Below are positions 1-8,882 of a stretch of DNA of 64,000 nt, piece after piece; position 1 is the stretch's first letter, and each line of letters begins with the position of its first letter. Position numbers and translations under genes: made by a program. This stretch comes from RGIG5612 sp963589005 (lineage in GTDB: Bacteria > Bacillota > Clostridia > Lachnospirales > Lachnospiraceae), in contig CAVAJR010000007.1 in the NCBI GenBank assembly GCA_963589005.1, forward strand, positions 1 to 64,000, given 5' to 3'. The notes under the pieces were generated by a model. The model was not told the origin of the DNA, made no database searches, and saw only the letters and a list, made by a program, of their open reading frames with translations.

Positions 1-4
1 TATA

Positions 5-51
5 AATTTCCAGACCAAAAATGCTTTTAGGGCTACTTTGGTCTGGAAATT
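5..51. repeat. Perfect 15-bp inverted repeat (hairpin)
   Basis: The arms at 5-19 and 37-51 are perfectly complementary with a 17-nt loop. No T-run follows on the plus strand, so it is not a clear intrinsic terminator. It lies about 85 bases upstream of the promoter of the ATPase/Toprim pair and may be the end of an upstream gene's terminator or of a mobile element. Confidence 0.6.
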
Positions 52-135
52 AAGAGAGAGGAGGTCACATCAGCAGCCGAGAGACTGCCCTTTTGCTGTG
101 TTAAGTTGGTTTTAAATATCTTTCACGAAAAAAAG

Positions 136-163
136 TTGCATAAAAAATATTTGACGATATAAT
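136..163 (+). promoter_or_regulatory. Sigma-A-type promoter for the RloA/RloB-like pair
   Basis: A -35-like TTGCAT at 136-141 and a consensus TATAAT at 158-163 are separated by 16 bases. The predicted transcript begins near 170, about 35 bases before the ATG at 205. Confidence 0.6.
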
Positions 164-204
164 AATGATAAGTAAAGAAGAAAAGAGACTTGGAGGAATG
201 AGCC

Positions 205-1485
205 ATGATTATAGAGGTAAGAGCAAAAAACTGTTATGCATTTGAGAATGACATTACATTTTCGATGAAAGCAGATATGCGAAATAAAAAATTTGGAGCA
301 AATGTTCATAAAGAGAACAATTTTAATGTGCTTAAAACAGTAGGAATATACGGACCAAACAATGCTGGAAAAACATGTCTAATTAAGTGTATTAGGGCAA
401 TAAGAAACGTACTTTTAAACAAGAAAAGTGGTCTGATGTCTAATATATTTACAGAGAGTGATGTATGTGAGTTGGGCGTTGTATTTTTGGCATCTGGAAG
501 AAAGTTTTCGTATGATTTTAAGTATGATGTAGAAAAAGAAGAATATATATATGAATCATTTTCTGAGATATTCAAAGATCAGTATAACAATGAAAAAGAA
601 GTTTGCTGGTTGAAAAAGGATACCATTAACGAAACATATGAATGTATTGATAAATCAGTGCAGACTATGATTTCGGTAGTATCAAAGAATAATTTGTTAT
701 GCTATGTAGTAGATACAAGTAAATTTGAATATATCAACGAGATGAAGCGGATTCTTGTTGGATTTGCAGAAAAAATTGATATTATCAATATGAATAACAT
801 ACCTATGCAGCATACAATTGAACTCATGAAGAATAAGAATCAGTTACAGAAAAAGGTTGTTGAGTTTATAAAAAATGCAGATTTGTATATGGATAACTTT
901 GAATATGTGGATATGGATAAGATACAACTGAAAACTGGTGAAGGAGACGAGAAGCCGGATGAGAAAGTTCTTGGTATTCCGGAGAATATTATGGATCAGA
1001 TTAGATTGGTTTCCACATATAAAGGTGTCCATGTACCAAGTATGATGTTTGATTCCACAGGGACAAAGAAGGTTGCAGCTATTGCCAGTTATGTAATTGA
1101 AGCACTTGAACAAGGCAGAATTTTAGTAGTGGATGAGTTGGATAGTAGTATTCATTTTAAGCTTACTAGGGCTATTGTTGCATTGTTTAATAATGAATTG
1201 AATACAAGTGCACAGATGATATTTACAGTACATGATATTAACCTTATGGACTGTAAGAGGCTGTTTCGGAAGGAGCAGATTTGGTTTGTACACAAAGATG
1301 AAGAAGGCGTATATGTATATTCACTTGCTGATTTTACTGCGCAGCAGGGCGTGAGAGATACGACGGATGTTATAGAAAAATATAGGAAGGGTGCGCTTGG
1401 TGCTTTACCTGATCCAGAATTAATTAACTCGTTGCTTAGTATTAAAGGTGCCGTAAAGGAGGATGATGATACAGATGTCAAATAA
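205..1485 (+). CDS. RloA-like AAA/ABC-type ATPase
   Basis: This 426-residue protein is an AAA_15/AAA_21-type ATPase related to the ABC/SMC group. The Walker A motif GPNNAGKT is at residues 50-57. A DSTGTKK signature precedes a Walker B strand ILVVDELD near residues 306-313, and FTVHD follows about 30 residues later as the switch histidine. The start is supported by GGAGG at 192-196, eight bases before the ATG. The next gene overlaps its 3' end and encodes a Toprim-like protein. This is the arrangement of rloA/rloB, genes known from type I restriction loci, and resembles the ATPase plus Toprim plan of the PARIS and OLD nuclease systems. A defence role is inferred. No restriction-modification gene is visible in the window. 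Confidence 0.75.
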   Translation: MIIEVRAKNCYAFENDITFSMKADMRNKKFGANVHKENNFNVLKTVGIYGPNNAGKTCLIKCIRAIRNVLLNKKSGLMSNIFTESDVCELGVVFLASGRKFSYDFKYDVEKEEYIYESFSEIFKDQYNNEKEVCWLKKDTINETYECIDKSVQTMISVVSKNNLLCYVVDTSKFEYINEMKRILVGFAEKIDIINMNNIPMQHTIELMKNKNQLQKKVVEFIKNADLYMDNFEYVDMDKIQLKTGEGDEKPDEKVLGIPENIMDQIRLVSTYKGVHVPSMMFDSTGTKKVAAIASYVIEALEQGRILVVDELDSSIHFKLTRAIVALFNNELNTSAQMIFTVHDINLMDCKRLFRKEQIWFVHKDEEGVYVYSLADFTAQQGVRDTTDVIEKYRKGALGALPDPELINSLLSIKGAVKEDDDTDVK

Positions 1486-2116
1486 GCTCCCTAAGTTTTT
1501 GGGTAATCATAAAATCTGCATTATCTGTGAAGGCAATGAGGAATATGAGTATCTAAATCGATTAAAGAATTTAAAAGTTTGGAACGAGCAATATGATATT
1601 TCTTTAGTCAATGCCGGTGGGAATGGAAATATCCCAGCGAGGTATCAGGACCGATATCAAAATGGAGCAGACGAACTTGTGCTTGTATTCTGCGATACAG
1701 AAAAGAAGCCTCATGAGCAGTACGAGGACATTAAGCGCAAGATTAATGAGTTTCATGGTGTGAATAATGCTGCCGGTGCAGTGATAATATTTGGTAATCC
1801 CTGTACAATGCAGATTATATCTAAGCATTGGACGGATGAAAATCTTAAATCTCCTGCAAAACCGGTAAATGCACCGTTAATTGAAAAATATACTAGAGTG
1901 GAGAACTACAAAGGAAGAGCAGACCAAATCCATGAGGTTATGGAACATGTTACCGTGGAGAATTACAAATATATGAGTCGGAGAGTGAGAACATTGGAAT
2001 CGGATGATTCTGTTATCGGTAGTAGTAATTTTGGAAAGTTCATAAAGCTGTTTGAGAGTAATGACAGTAGATGGATTGAGGAGATTAATGAGCAAATAGA
2101 GGAATTTGATTTGTGA
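1475..2116 (+). CDS. RloB-like Toprim-domain protein
   Basis: This 213-residue protein matches the RloB/Toprim plan. An N-terminal IICEGNEEYEYL strand supplies the conserved Glu pair, VFCDTE supplies the second acidic motif, and FGNPCTMQIISKHW corresponds to the NPC...H block typical of RloB proteins. The Toprim fold suggests metal-dependent nucleic-acid cleavage, but no activity is shown here. Three in-frame ATGs exist at 1463, 1466 and 1475. I chose 1475 because the AAAGGAGG at 1455-1462 leaves no usable spacing for the first two. The gene overlaps the ATPase by 11 bases, which implies coupled translation and a functional pair. A DUF4435 (AriB) assignment is less likely given the short length. 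Confidence 0.7.
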   Translation: MSNKLPKFLGNHKICIICEGNEEYEYLNRLKNLKVWNEQYDISLVNAGGNGNIPARYQDRYQNGADELVLVFCDTEKKPHEQYEDIKRKINEFHGVNNAAGAVIIFGNPCTMQIISKHWTDENLKSPAKPVNAPLIEKYTRVENYKGRADQIHEVMEHVTVENYKYMSRRVRTLESDDSVIGSSNFGKFIKLFESNDSRWIEEINEQIEEFDL

Positions 2117-2198
2117 AAACAGCTTGTATATATTGAGCATGATGCAAAATGCTTGCAAAAGCGTCAAAACGATAAAGAATGCTTACTATATGTGCATT

Positions 2199-2976
2199 TT
2201 ATTTTTGAACCATTTTTGTGCTGGAACTGTAATAATACAAAACAAAGAACACATTTGCAGCAATATACAGTATCCAGACCATATACGAGCATATATTGCT
2301 GATAACGGGCATAGATAGTGCAGCCGTTCTGAAGAAAAGGGCAATGTCACTTACCAATTGCAGTGTCATGGCAGTAAGAAGATATGATCCGTAATTAACT
2401 TTGAATTTAAAACGATTGATCAAAACAATGATAAAGTTGGACATCAGCATGGCACATGCAGTAATCTGCATAGCACCCTTAAAAGTCCGGAACTTATCAA
2501 TTACCAAAACGCCGATCAGCAATAAGAAAAGAATCGCAAACCTTACTATTAATTCATACTTCTTTCTATATATAAATATTCCAATAACAATGTATGCAGC
2601 AATAAATGTAATAAAGCCATAAGTGTTATCTGGNNNNNNNNNNCAGTACATTTAAAAGTACGTCAGCTATTGCAGCAATACCCAGAAAAAGTACAATCAG
2701 ATTCTGCCTGCCCTCGGATACATTTCTGCCGTTTTCGGGCGTAGGGAGAATATTTTGGCAAGAATTCTTTTTTCTGAAATGTATAAGATATATAAGTGCA
2801 AATACAAATGCGGTGACGGTTGAAGATATAAAAAATATCTTGGTAAATGGATAGACAATGATCATATCCTTGGCAACATTACCGCCGCTTATGGTCAGCG
2901 ATTGAAATACTATAATGCTCACCATAAAAATGAATTCTATACATATTAAAATATAATTAGATAAATGTCTTTTCAT
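2199..2976 (-). CDS. Multi-pass membrane protein interrupted by assembly gap (YhhN-like?)
   Basis: Two minus-strand reading frames on either side of ten N at 2634-2643 belong to one gene. The start is ATG at 2976 (MKRHLSNYILIC) and the end at 2199. Across the gap it encodes about 255 residues with seven or eight hydrophobic segments and short basic loops. Segments such as IAAIADVLLNV and LVSDIALFF, and the C-terminal aromatic-rich helix, recall the YhhN/TMEM86 lysoplasmalogenase family, but the match is weak by eye. The two halves are out of phase across the N run, so the gap length is probably nominal and the true sequence is unknown there. Confidence 0.5.
2634..2643. other. Assembly gap (10 N)
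   Basis: Ten undetermined bases lie inside a membrane-protein gene. Because the flanking reading frames do not join in phase, the run is best read as a placeholder of unknown true length. Confidence 0.95.
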
Positions 2977-3176
2977 GCAAAATATAGTAGCACATGAAAC
3001 AGCTCAGGTAAATGATGGATCTAAACATCAGGTTTGCAAAATTTCGAAGGTGATTTGCAAATTAAGATTTTATATCAGAGGTATTGAAAGAATAAAATAA
3101 TACAAATCACACACAGAGCCATATAAAGGCTCTGTGTAAAATAGGAGGTTCCTGACGGAACATATAGGAAGAAGAA

Positions 3177-3416
3177 TTATAACTCGGAATATCTCTTAAC
3201 TATTGTATGCGGCTCCTCGCCTTTCTTCCATTTCCAACAATATTGGCAAGTGGAAGGATGACAGGTTATACGATGAAATTCCGCGCACAGTCTGCAGTTT
3301 CCGTGACGGGGACAACCGGAATTATCACACAGACAACGAGGGTTATATTTCATTGTTTCTTTGAAATCAAAATTTATCTCCTGTACAGGAGGATGATTAT
3401 TCTCGTATTTAACCAT
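3177..3416 (-). CDS. Small cysteine-rich protein (CxRHGxC family)
   Basis: This 79-residue protein has eight cysteines arranged as CLCDNSGCPRHGNCRLC followed by a downstream C...CQYC pair. The CPRHGNCRLC core with a following aromatic-His resembles the small DUF6485-type proteins common in anaerobic Clostridia, which are presumed zinc-binding and have no established function. The C-terminal half carries KWKKG, a basic patch. It stands alone between the membrane-protein gene and the DUF6273-like pair, all on the minus strand. The ATG at 3416 is preceded on the minus strand by an AAGGAG-type site. Confidence 0.6.
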   Translation of the reverse strand: MVKYENNHPPVQEINFDFKETMKYNPRCLCDNSGCPRHGNCRLCAEFHRITCHPSTCQYCWKWKKGEEPHTIVKRYSEL

Positions 3417-3574
3417 TTTGGCTCCTTAAAAATGTTATTTTAGTTTCATCATGATATCGTAACATCATAATTTGTAGTTTGCTGCAAGCTATATCGATAA
3501 GTTCTTTGAAATAGCAGTGTAACTTTTAGATGTTGACTGCTGCTCAGAACGATGAAAATAGCAGCTGTTGATTT

Positions 3575-4459
3575 TTAATCAAAAATCAGTTCATAAACTC
3601 CGAATTCGTCGCGATTACCAATTCTTACGTCATCAGACAAATTCATAGCAGGCCTTATTGCTGCAGCATAATTTACGGGATGAGGCATAAGGGTTGCACC
3701 TACAACATCTCCGAATTTATGCTCTGCCTGATAGATTTTTCCCATACACGAACTTCCTCCCAGAGGAGAACGAACCCATGTGGCCAGGGCAGACTGTTTG
3801 TATACATAATCAGACTCTCTATGAATTGCGGCACTTTCAGGTGCACACATACGATATCTAGGATCACGGAAGAGTCTTATAAGATAACCTTCCCAGCGAG
3901 GTTCGTCTTCCAGACCTATTTCGGATGCGCTGAGTATGAATGCCTTGCATGGAACTTCTTCCGCAGAAGGCGGTCCGAAATGTATGATATCAGGATCAAC
4001 TGGCTGACCGAAACATGGAATCTTAGATTCGATGATTGCCTCTGTGAATTTCGGAGAAAATCTGACTAGATATCCGGGTTCATTAGCGTAGGAATATGGA
4101 CCCGGAAGTAAAGCATCTTTATCATATTTTGTGGATTCGAATACATCAGTCCTCATAGAGATGGCATCATCAGCGGGCGGCGCATCATATTCATGAGTTG
4201 GTTTATACCAATTATCGCTGTCAGAATTAAGCCATTGATGTAAGTTGCTCAGAGAATATCTGTTGTTTCCGTTTTGCTTTATTCTTTCATCAGGATTATC
4301 GGGTTCGGCGGCGTCAATGCATGTGATTTTAACAGCAGCCTCAGAAACTATGGTAGTTCCGATCCATCCGGTATGCATATGGTCAGCAACTATAAATATT
4401 GAGTCGCTGTGAGTTTCCCTGATTCTTGCTCCGATAGGAAGGTCTCTTAAAATAGTCAT
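3575..4459 (-). CDS. DUF6273-like protein, second copy
   Basis: This 294-residue protein is predicted to be soluble. The core NNRYSLSNLHQWLNSD followed by W and a conserved acidic loop, and the C-terminal WVRSP...AAIRPAMNL block, match the DUF6273 pattern, often found in proteins with an FGE/C-type-lectin-like fold. Its function is unknown. It is a tandem paralogue of the gene at 4459-5277 and overlaps it by one base as TGATG. The ATG at 4459 is chosen over an in-frame GTG at 4462 because GGAGG lies seven bases before it. No signal peptide is visible, so a cytoplasmic or non-classically exported product is expected. Confidence 0.65.
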   Translation of the reverse strand: MTILRDLPIGARIRETHSDSIFIVADHMHTGWIGTTIVSEAAVKITCIDAAEPDNPDERIKQNGNNRYSLSNLHQWLNSDSDNWYKPTHEYDAPPADDAISMRTDVFESTKYDKDALLPGPYSYANEPGYLVRFSPKFTEAIIESKIPCFGQPVDPDIIHFGPPSAEEVPCKAFILSASEIGLEDEPRWEGYLIRLFRDPRYRMCAPESAAIHRESDYVYKQSALATWVRSPLGGSSCMGKIYQAEHKFGDVVGATLMPHPVNYAAAIRPAMNLSDDVRIGNRDEFGVYELIFD

Positions 4460-5277
4460 CACTGAACCTCCTTGAATTGATAATATCCCCAGGCACTCTG
4501 GGTAAGGGCTACCTCGGCGTTGCAGTCAATACTGAGCATCGGTCTTATTCCCATCCACGGTGAACATGCGAATTTGAAAGAAAAAGGATTAGTAAAGTGG
4601 GAGAAAGCCAGAAATCCCGGACTGGTTGGATTTGGAGTTCGAAGCCAGTACCATATCATTCGATTTTCTCGAAAATAAGCAGGATGCCATTCACTTTCAT
4701 TAAGACATTCCTGAGAAGGACCGGCATAACGCATACAAAAATCAGTAAACAAAGGAAGCTCACAGCCCTCGTTAATAACCCCCGTTCTTAAGCCTAATTC
4801 TGCAGCCGATGGTGTAAAAACCTTGGCATTTAAATAATGAATGCCATTGCCGTCCATATCCGCACATGGAATTGAGCTGTTACAGATACTTGATATAAAC
4901 TTATTGCTGAATCTGGCAAGAAAACCAGATTTGTGTGCGTAGGCATTATGACCGATAGGATCATAAAGTGTCGGCCTTAATGCAAGATATTTCTCTGAAG
5001 GCGGGGTATCGGTATCGTGAGAAGGAATAAACCAGTCATCCTTGTCGCTATTAAGCCATTGATGAAGATTGCTTAATGAATAATTTGAATTGCCGGTTAT
5101 CGTATAATTCTCGACATCGCTGTCAGGCTCTGGTGCGTCCATCGCTCCGAGAGCTATAACCTTGTCGGTTATAAGAAGCATCCCATCGCCATAGGGAGAC
5201 CTCCCGACCACGGTAAAGAGTATACCACTGTAAGAATCCAGGACTCTGTCGCCCGGATAAAGGTCTTTAATATGCAT
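4459..5277 (-). CDS. DUF6273-like protein, first copy
   Basis: This 272-residue protein is a paralogue of its downstream neighbour. It shares the NSNYSLSNLHQWLNSD core, the W-x-x-P-S/T-H tail of that block and the C-terminal WLRTP...GIRPML motif. The longest open frame extends to 5346, but GGAGG seven bases upstream of the ATG at 5277 (MHIKDLYPGDRVLD) makes that the likely start. The two genes form a translationally coupled pair. No catalytic motif can be assigned. Divergence between the copies in the central region suggests different ligands, which is an inference. Confidence 0.65.
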   Translation of the reverse strand: MHIKDLYPGDRVLDSYSGILFTVVGRSPYGDGMLLITDKVIALGAMDAPEPDSDVENYTITGNSNYSLSNLHQWLNSDKDDWFIPSHDTDTPPSEKYLALRPTLYDPIGHNAYAHKSGFLARFSNKFISSICNSSIPCADMDGNGIHYLNAKVFTPSAAELGLRTGVINEGCELPLFTDFCMRYAGPSQECLNESEWHPAYFRENRMIWYWLRTPNPTSPGFLAFSHFTNPFSFKFACSPWMGIRPMLSIDCNAEVALTQSAWGYYQFKEVQ

Positions 5278-5439
5278 TTGCTTGCCTCCGTAAAAATATT
5301 TTTTCATGGTAAATACTGAAATCCAATCACCATAGTTACACATCAATATATGTAGAGGCTACATCAGAGGCGCAGTATAAGCAAATAAAAAAAAGATTAA
5401 TCACATTAAGGAATAGGTTAACGTAGGTGCGTTATATAT

Positions 5440-6330
5440 CTACCAGTCAATACTTGATGTGCAGCATTCTATCAATTTTTTTAAATGCGGATTTTTATTA
5501 TACTTCCACCAGGCTAGGACAACAGAATGATGATCAGGAACAATTATATGTCCAAACTTAGTCATAGCTGTAGGTTCAAACCAGTTATCGCATATGAAAA
5601 ATCCCTCATTCATTGTTACACCCATGAGCGCATCATCAAGGGAATCCTTGAAAATTGTATTTGGCTGAAAGCCCAGCCGATGGCATAGATTTATGTTGTT
5701 TTGATGGGCATCAATGGCAGCTTTAGAGGAAATAACCAACAGGGGGATTTCTTTAAAATCCTGTGGCTGCAGGTTAGGAATGCGTGCAACCGGGGATTCC
5801 ATAGAATAGAGAAATATTTTAGGAACCTGTGTTATCTCTGCATACTCCAGCTCGTGAGATTTTACATATACAAGAATATCGTTAGCCAGACACAGGGCTA
5901 TATCCAATTCACCTCGTTCCAAAAGAGATGAACCTGCAGGATTAAAACAGGAATGAAATTGAATCTGTGTAGGATTGCTTCCGACGCTCATAAGGCGCTG
6001 CAGCTGATGCATCTGTCTTGTAAGTCCCCATTTAGCTGATATCCCCATATGAATTTCGTCATTGGAGGCAGATTCTAGTGCGCGTGCATTGTTAACAGCC
6101 CTTTCCAGCATCGCTCTTGAATTAATAAAATGGTTATACATTATCTCACCTGCTGGCGTCAGTTCCATACCACGAGGACCTCTGAGAAAAAGTGCAAATC
6201 CTAATTCCTCTTCTAAAAGAGTGATCTGTTTACTGATGGCTGGCGGGGAAATATACAGTTCAGACGCTGTCTTTGTGATGCTTCTTGTTTGAGCTACATG
6301 AATAAAATAATCAGTCTGAAGATATGTCAT
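5440..6330 (-). CDS. LysR-family transcriptional regulator
   Basis: This 296-residue protein has the LysR plan. An N-terminal winged helix-turn-helix (residues 1-65, with SITKTASELYISPPAISKQI as the recognition part) is followed by a periplasmic-binding-protein-like effector domain (about 90-290). It is transcribed divergently from the ABC transporter at 6510, the usual arrangement for a LysR regulator and its target. The intergenic space contains two GTTAAC palindromes that could be its operator. The inducer is probably the transported compound or a derivative of it, which is an inference. Confidence 0.88.
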   Translation of the reverse strand: MTYLQTDYFIHVAQTRSITKTASELYISPPAISKQITLLEEELGFALFLRGPRGMELTPAGEIMYNHFINSRAMLERAVNNARALESASNDEIHMGISAKWGLTRQMHQLQRLMSVGSNPTQIQFHSCFNPAGSSLLERGELDIALCLANDILVYVKSHELEYAEITQVPKIFLYSMESPVARIPNLQPQDFKEIPLLVISSKAAIDAHQNNINLCHRLGFQPNTIFKDSLDDALMGVTMNEGFFICDNWFEPTAMTKFGHIIVPDHHSVVLAWWKYNKNPHLKKLIECCTSSIDW

Positions 6331-6380
6331 ATGGATGCTCCTTTAAACAGTTATCGATCATAAGTCCATTAATGTCGTAC

Positions 6381-6419
6381 GTTAACGTTTTAGTTAACTG
6401 TCCTAACGAAAAGTATTAT
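6381..6419 (+). promoter_or_regulatory. Candidate LysR operator and transporter promoter
   Basis: GTTAAC occurs at 6381-6386 and 6393-6398, giving an 18-bp inverted repeat with a 6-base spacer. A TATTAT at 6414-6419 lies 17 bases after a poor -35 (6391-6396) that overlaps the repeat. A weak -35 covered by the operator fits an activator-dependent promoter between lysR and the ABC genes. Confidence 0.45.
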
Positions 6420-6509
6420 AGCAAATGAAAAATACGGATGCTATGATTTTTTACAGATATTGATGTGTACAGGAAACGTAATGACTTAAGAGGTATTGGA
6501 GGCGAGACA

Positions 6510-7271
6510 TTGAATATTCTTAGGATGGAGAATGTATGCAAGCACTTTGGTGGTGTTAAGGCTATCAATGATCTGAGCATAAATGTGAAGCAGGGACTGG
6601 TTCATGGCCTGATCGGACCGAATGGAAGCGGTAAGACAACCTGCTTCAACGTTATAAGCGGTGTGTATGCACCGACATCCGGCAGGATTATATTCTGCGA
6701 TGAGGACATATCAGGACTGAGACCAGACATTATAGTAAGGAAGGGTATTGCCAGAACATTTCAGATTCCAAAAACCATGAACAAGATGAGCGTTGTGGAT
6801 AATGTAATGGCAGGCAGATATGCCAAAACTAATCTGGATGTAGGTGGAACATTTTTCCATATTCCATTTACAAAAAGTAAACAAGAGAAGGATATCATAG
6901 AGTATTCCATGGGTTTGTTAGAATTTGTCGGTCTTAAGGAGAAGGCTAAGAGAATGGCCGGAGATCTGGCCTGGGCTGACCAGCAGCTGCTTCAGATTGC
7001 AAGAGCCATGGCAACAGAGCCTAAACTTATTCTTCTTGATGAGCCTACATCAGGTATGGGAATGGAAGAGTCAGAGAAGATGGAGCAGATAATAGCGCAA
7101 ATGAAAAAGCAAGGCATGACGATAATCCTCATTGCGCATGATGTTAAGCTTGTTACGAGAACATCGGACTTTGTTACAGCAATAGAATTCGGAGAGAAGA
7201 TTGCGGAGGGTACACCAGAATCAGTCCAAAAGGATCCGAAGGTTGTGGAGGCATATCTTGGAACAGACTAA
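6510..7271 (+). CDS. livG: Branched-chain-amino-acid-type ABC transporter ATPase LivG
   Basis: This 253-residue ATPase belongs to the HAAT family. It has Walker A GPNGSGKT, an atypical signature region (DLAWADQQLLQIARAM in place of the usual LSGGQQ), Walker B LILLDEP and the LivG-type IAHDVKLV switch. The longest frame starts at 6465, but GGAGG at 6498-6502 with seven-base spacing points to a TTG start at 6510. It is the first gene of a livG-F-H-M-K order operon divergent from lysR. The substrate cannot be read from the sequence. HAAT transporters also carry aromatic acids and amides, and the downstream enzymes favour something other than a plain amino acid. Confidence 0.85.
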   Translation: MNILRMENVCKHFGGVKAINDLSINVKQGLVHGLIGPNGSGKTTCFNVISGVYAPTSGRIIFCDEDISGLRPDIIVRKGIARTFQIPKTMNKMSVVDNVMAGRYAKTNLDVGGTFFHIPFTKSKQEKDIIEYSMGLLEFVGLKEKAKRMAGDLAWADQQLLQIARAMATEPKLILLDEPTSGMGMEESEKMEQIIAQMKKQGMTIILIAHDVKLVTRTSDFVTAIEFGEKIAEGTPESVQKDPKVVEAYLGTD

Positions 7272-7977
7272 TATTATTTTAAAAATAGAAGATCTAAGTG
7301 TTTATTATGGGCCTATATGCGCTGTGAAGAAGATTGATCTTGAGGTAAGCAAGGGTGAGATTGTCGCTGTTTTGGGTGCAAATGGCGCGGGCAAGAGCAC
7401 AATGGTTAACACAATTATCGGATTGATGAAGGCTAAAAACGGCAGGATTGTCTTCGATGGTCATGATATAACAAGAGCCAAAACAGAGAATATCATACAG
7501 TCCGGAATCTCGGTAGTGCCGGAGGGCAGGGGTATGTTATCTGACATGACTGTTATGGAAAATCTGCAATTAGGCGCATATCATCACAAGGTTGATTTCT
7601 CCAAAAACCTGGATATGGTTTTTACATATTTTCCTAGGCTTAAAGAAAGACAGTGGCAGAAGGCGGGCACCTTGTCCGGAGGCGAACAGCAGATGCTAGC
7701 TATTGGCAGGGCGATAATAGGAGATCCGAAGCTGCTTCTTATGGATGAGCTGTCACTGGCATTGTCACCGCTTTATGTAGATAATATTTTTAAAGCATTG
7801 GTTCAGCTGCGAAATGAGAAGAATTTTACAATTCTGCTTGCAGAACAGAATGCAAGAAAGGCACTGCAGTATTCCGACAGAGCATATGTTCTTGACCTGG
7901 GCAAGACAGTACTTGAAGGTAAATCTAAAGATTTGATGAATAATCAATTTGTTCAGCAAGCTTATCTTGGGGCGTAA
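7258..7977 (+). CDS. livF: Branched-chain-amino-acid-type ABC transporter ATPase LivF
   Basis: This 239-residue ATPase has Walker A GANGAGKS, signature LSGGEQQMLAIGRA and Walker B LLLMDELS, with the LAEQNARKAL switch region typical of LivF. The start is a TTG at 7258 with GGAGG at 7247-7251, six bases upstream. This gives a 14-base overlap with livG and tight translational coupling. LSLALSP in Walker B replaces the more usual SLGLAP. It forms the ATPase heterodimer with LivG. Confidence 0.87.
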   Translation: MEQTNIILKIEDLSVYYGPICAVKKIDLEVSKGEIVAVLGANGAGKSTMVNTIIGLMKAKNGRIVFDGHDITRAKTENIIQSGISVVPEGRGMLSDMTVMENLQLGAYHHKVDFSKNLDMVFTYFPRLKERQWQKAGTLSGGEQQMLAIGRAIIGDPKLLLMDELSLALSPLYVDNIFKALVQLRNEKNFTILLAEQNARKALQYSDRAYVLDLGKTVLEGKSKDLMNNQFVQQAYLGA

Positions 7978-7987
7978 GGAGGGTACG

Positions 7988-8866
7988 ATGGAACTATTTT
8001 TAGCACAGTTTGTCAGTGGATTATCGACCGGTGGAATTTATGCTCTTATTGTTTTAGGGATGAATCTTATCATGCTGGTGCGTAATGTAGTACACCATGG
8101 ATTTTCACATACATGTATATTGACGATGGCGATAGGCTGGCTGATTTATCAGAATACCAGCATGTCATGGCTGGCGTTTTTATGTATGTTCGCAGCCGGA
8201 GTTCTTACGACTGTTTTATCAGAACCTCTGTTTAGGCCGTTGTCCAAGAGAGGAGCAGACCTTGAAACTATAGTTTTGGCAATGGGAATCGGGATTATCA
8301 TATCTGAGCTTATTGTTCAGTTTTTTAATTCAGGACAGGTTTTAAGCTTTAATGACAACATGAAGCTGTTTCCACAAAAATTCCACTTTGGAGCGGTCAC
8401 GGTCTCTGTTGCAAGTATAGTGGCATTGGTGGCATGCGTAGTTATTGCAATAGTTCTTGTAATCTTCTTGTTTAAGAGTACAGAAGGAAGAGCTATGAGG
8501 GCTATGGCGCAGAATTTGAGAGTCGCCAAAATGTTGGGAGTTCCATTTGGCAAAACAGGTGTCCTTGGGTTTGGCATAGCAGGACTTCTTGCAGCATGTA
8601 TCGGTATGGTATGCATAATGTGCTTGGGATATTGTAATGCAGAGCTGTGCGATACATTTGCAACAAAGGCGGTTATTTTGATGCTTTTTGCAGGACAGGG
8701 AGACATAAAGGGCGGCATCTTATCATCATTATTGATGGGTGTAGTTGAAGCAATGGCACTTGCTTATCTACCTGGCAGATGGGCAGAGGCGATTTTCTAC
8801 GGCTTTATCATGATTGTTATTATCATCAAACCTAATGGATTGTTTTCACGCAAGGTTCGCAATTAG
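7988..8866 (+). CDS. livH: Branched-chain-amino-acid-type ABC permease LivH
   Basis: This 292-residue permease has about eight hydrophobic helices and the LivH signature region GRAMRAMAQN, the cytoplasmic loop that contacts the ATPases. The N-terminal GLSTGGIYALIVLGMNLI is typical of the family. AAGGAGGGT just before the ATG at 7988 fixes the start ten bases after livF ends. The usual LivH motif D(x)AR...GI near the end is diverged, which fits a substrate outside the canonical branched-chain amino acids. Confidence 0.85.
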   Translation: MELFLAQFVSGLSTGGIYALIVLGMNLIMLVRNVVHHGFSHTCILTMAIGWLIYQNTSMSWLAFLCMFAAGVLTTVLSEPLFRPLSKRGADLETIVLAMGIGIIISELIVQFFNSGQVLSFNDNMKLFPQKFHFGAVTVSVASIVALVACVVIAIVLVIFLFKSTEGRAMRAMAQNLRVAKMLGVPFGKTGVLGFGIAGLLAACIGMVCIMCLGYCNAELCDTFATKAVILMLFAGQGDIKGGILSSLLMGVVEAMALAYLPGRWAEAIFYGFIMIVIIIKPNGLFSRKVRN

Positions 8867-8882
8867 CAGGAGGGAGATCGGG

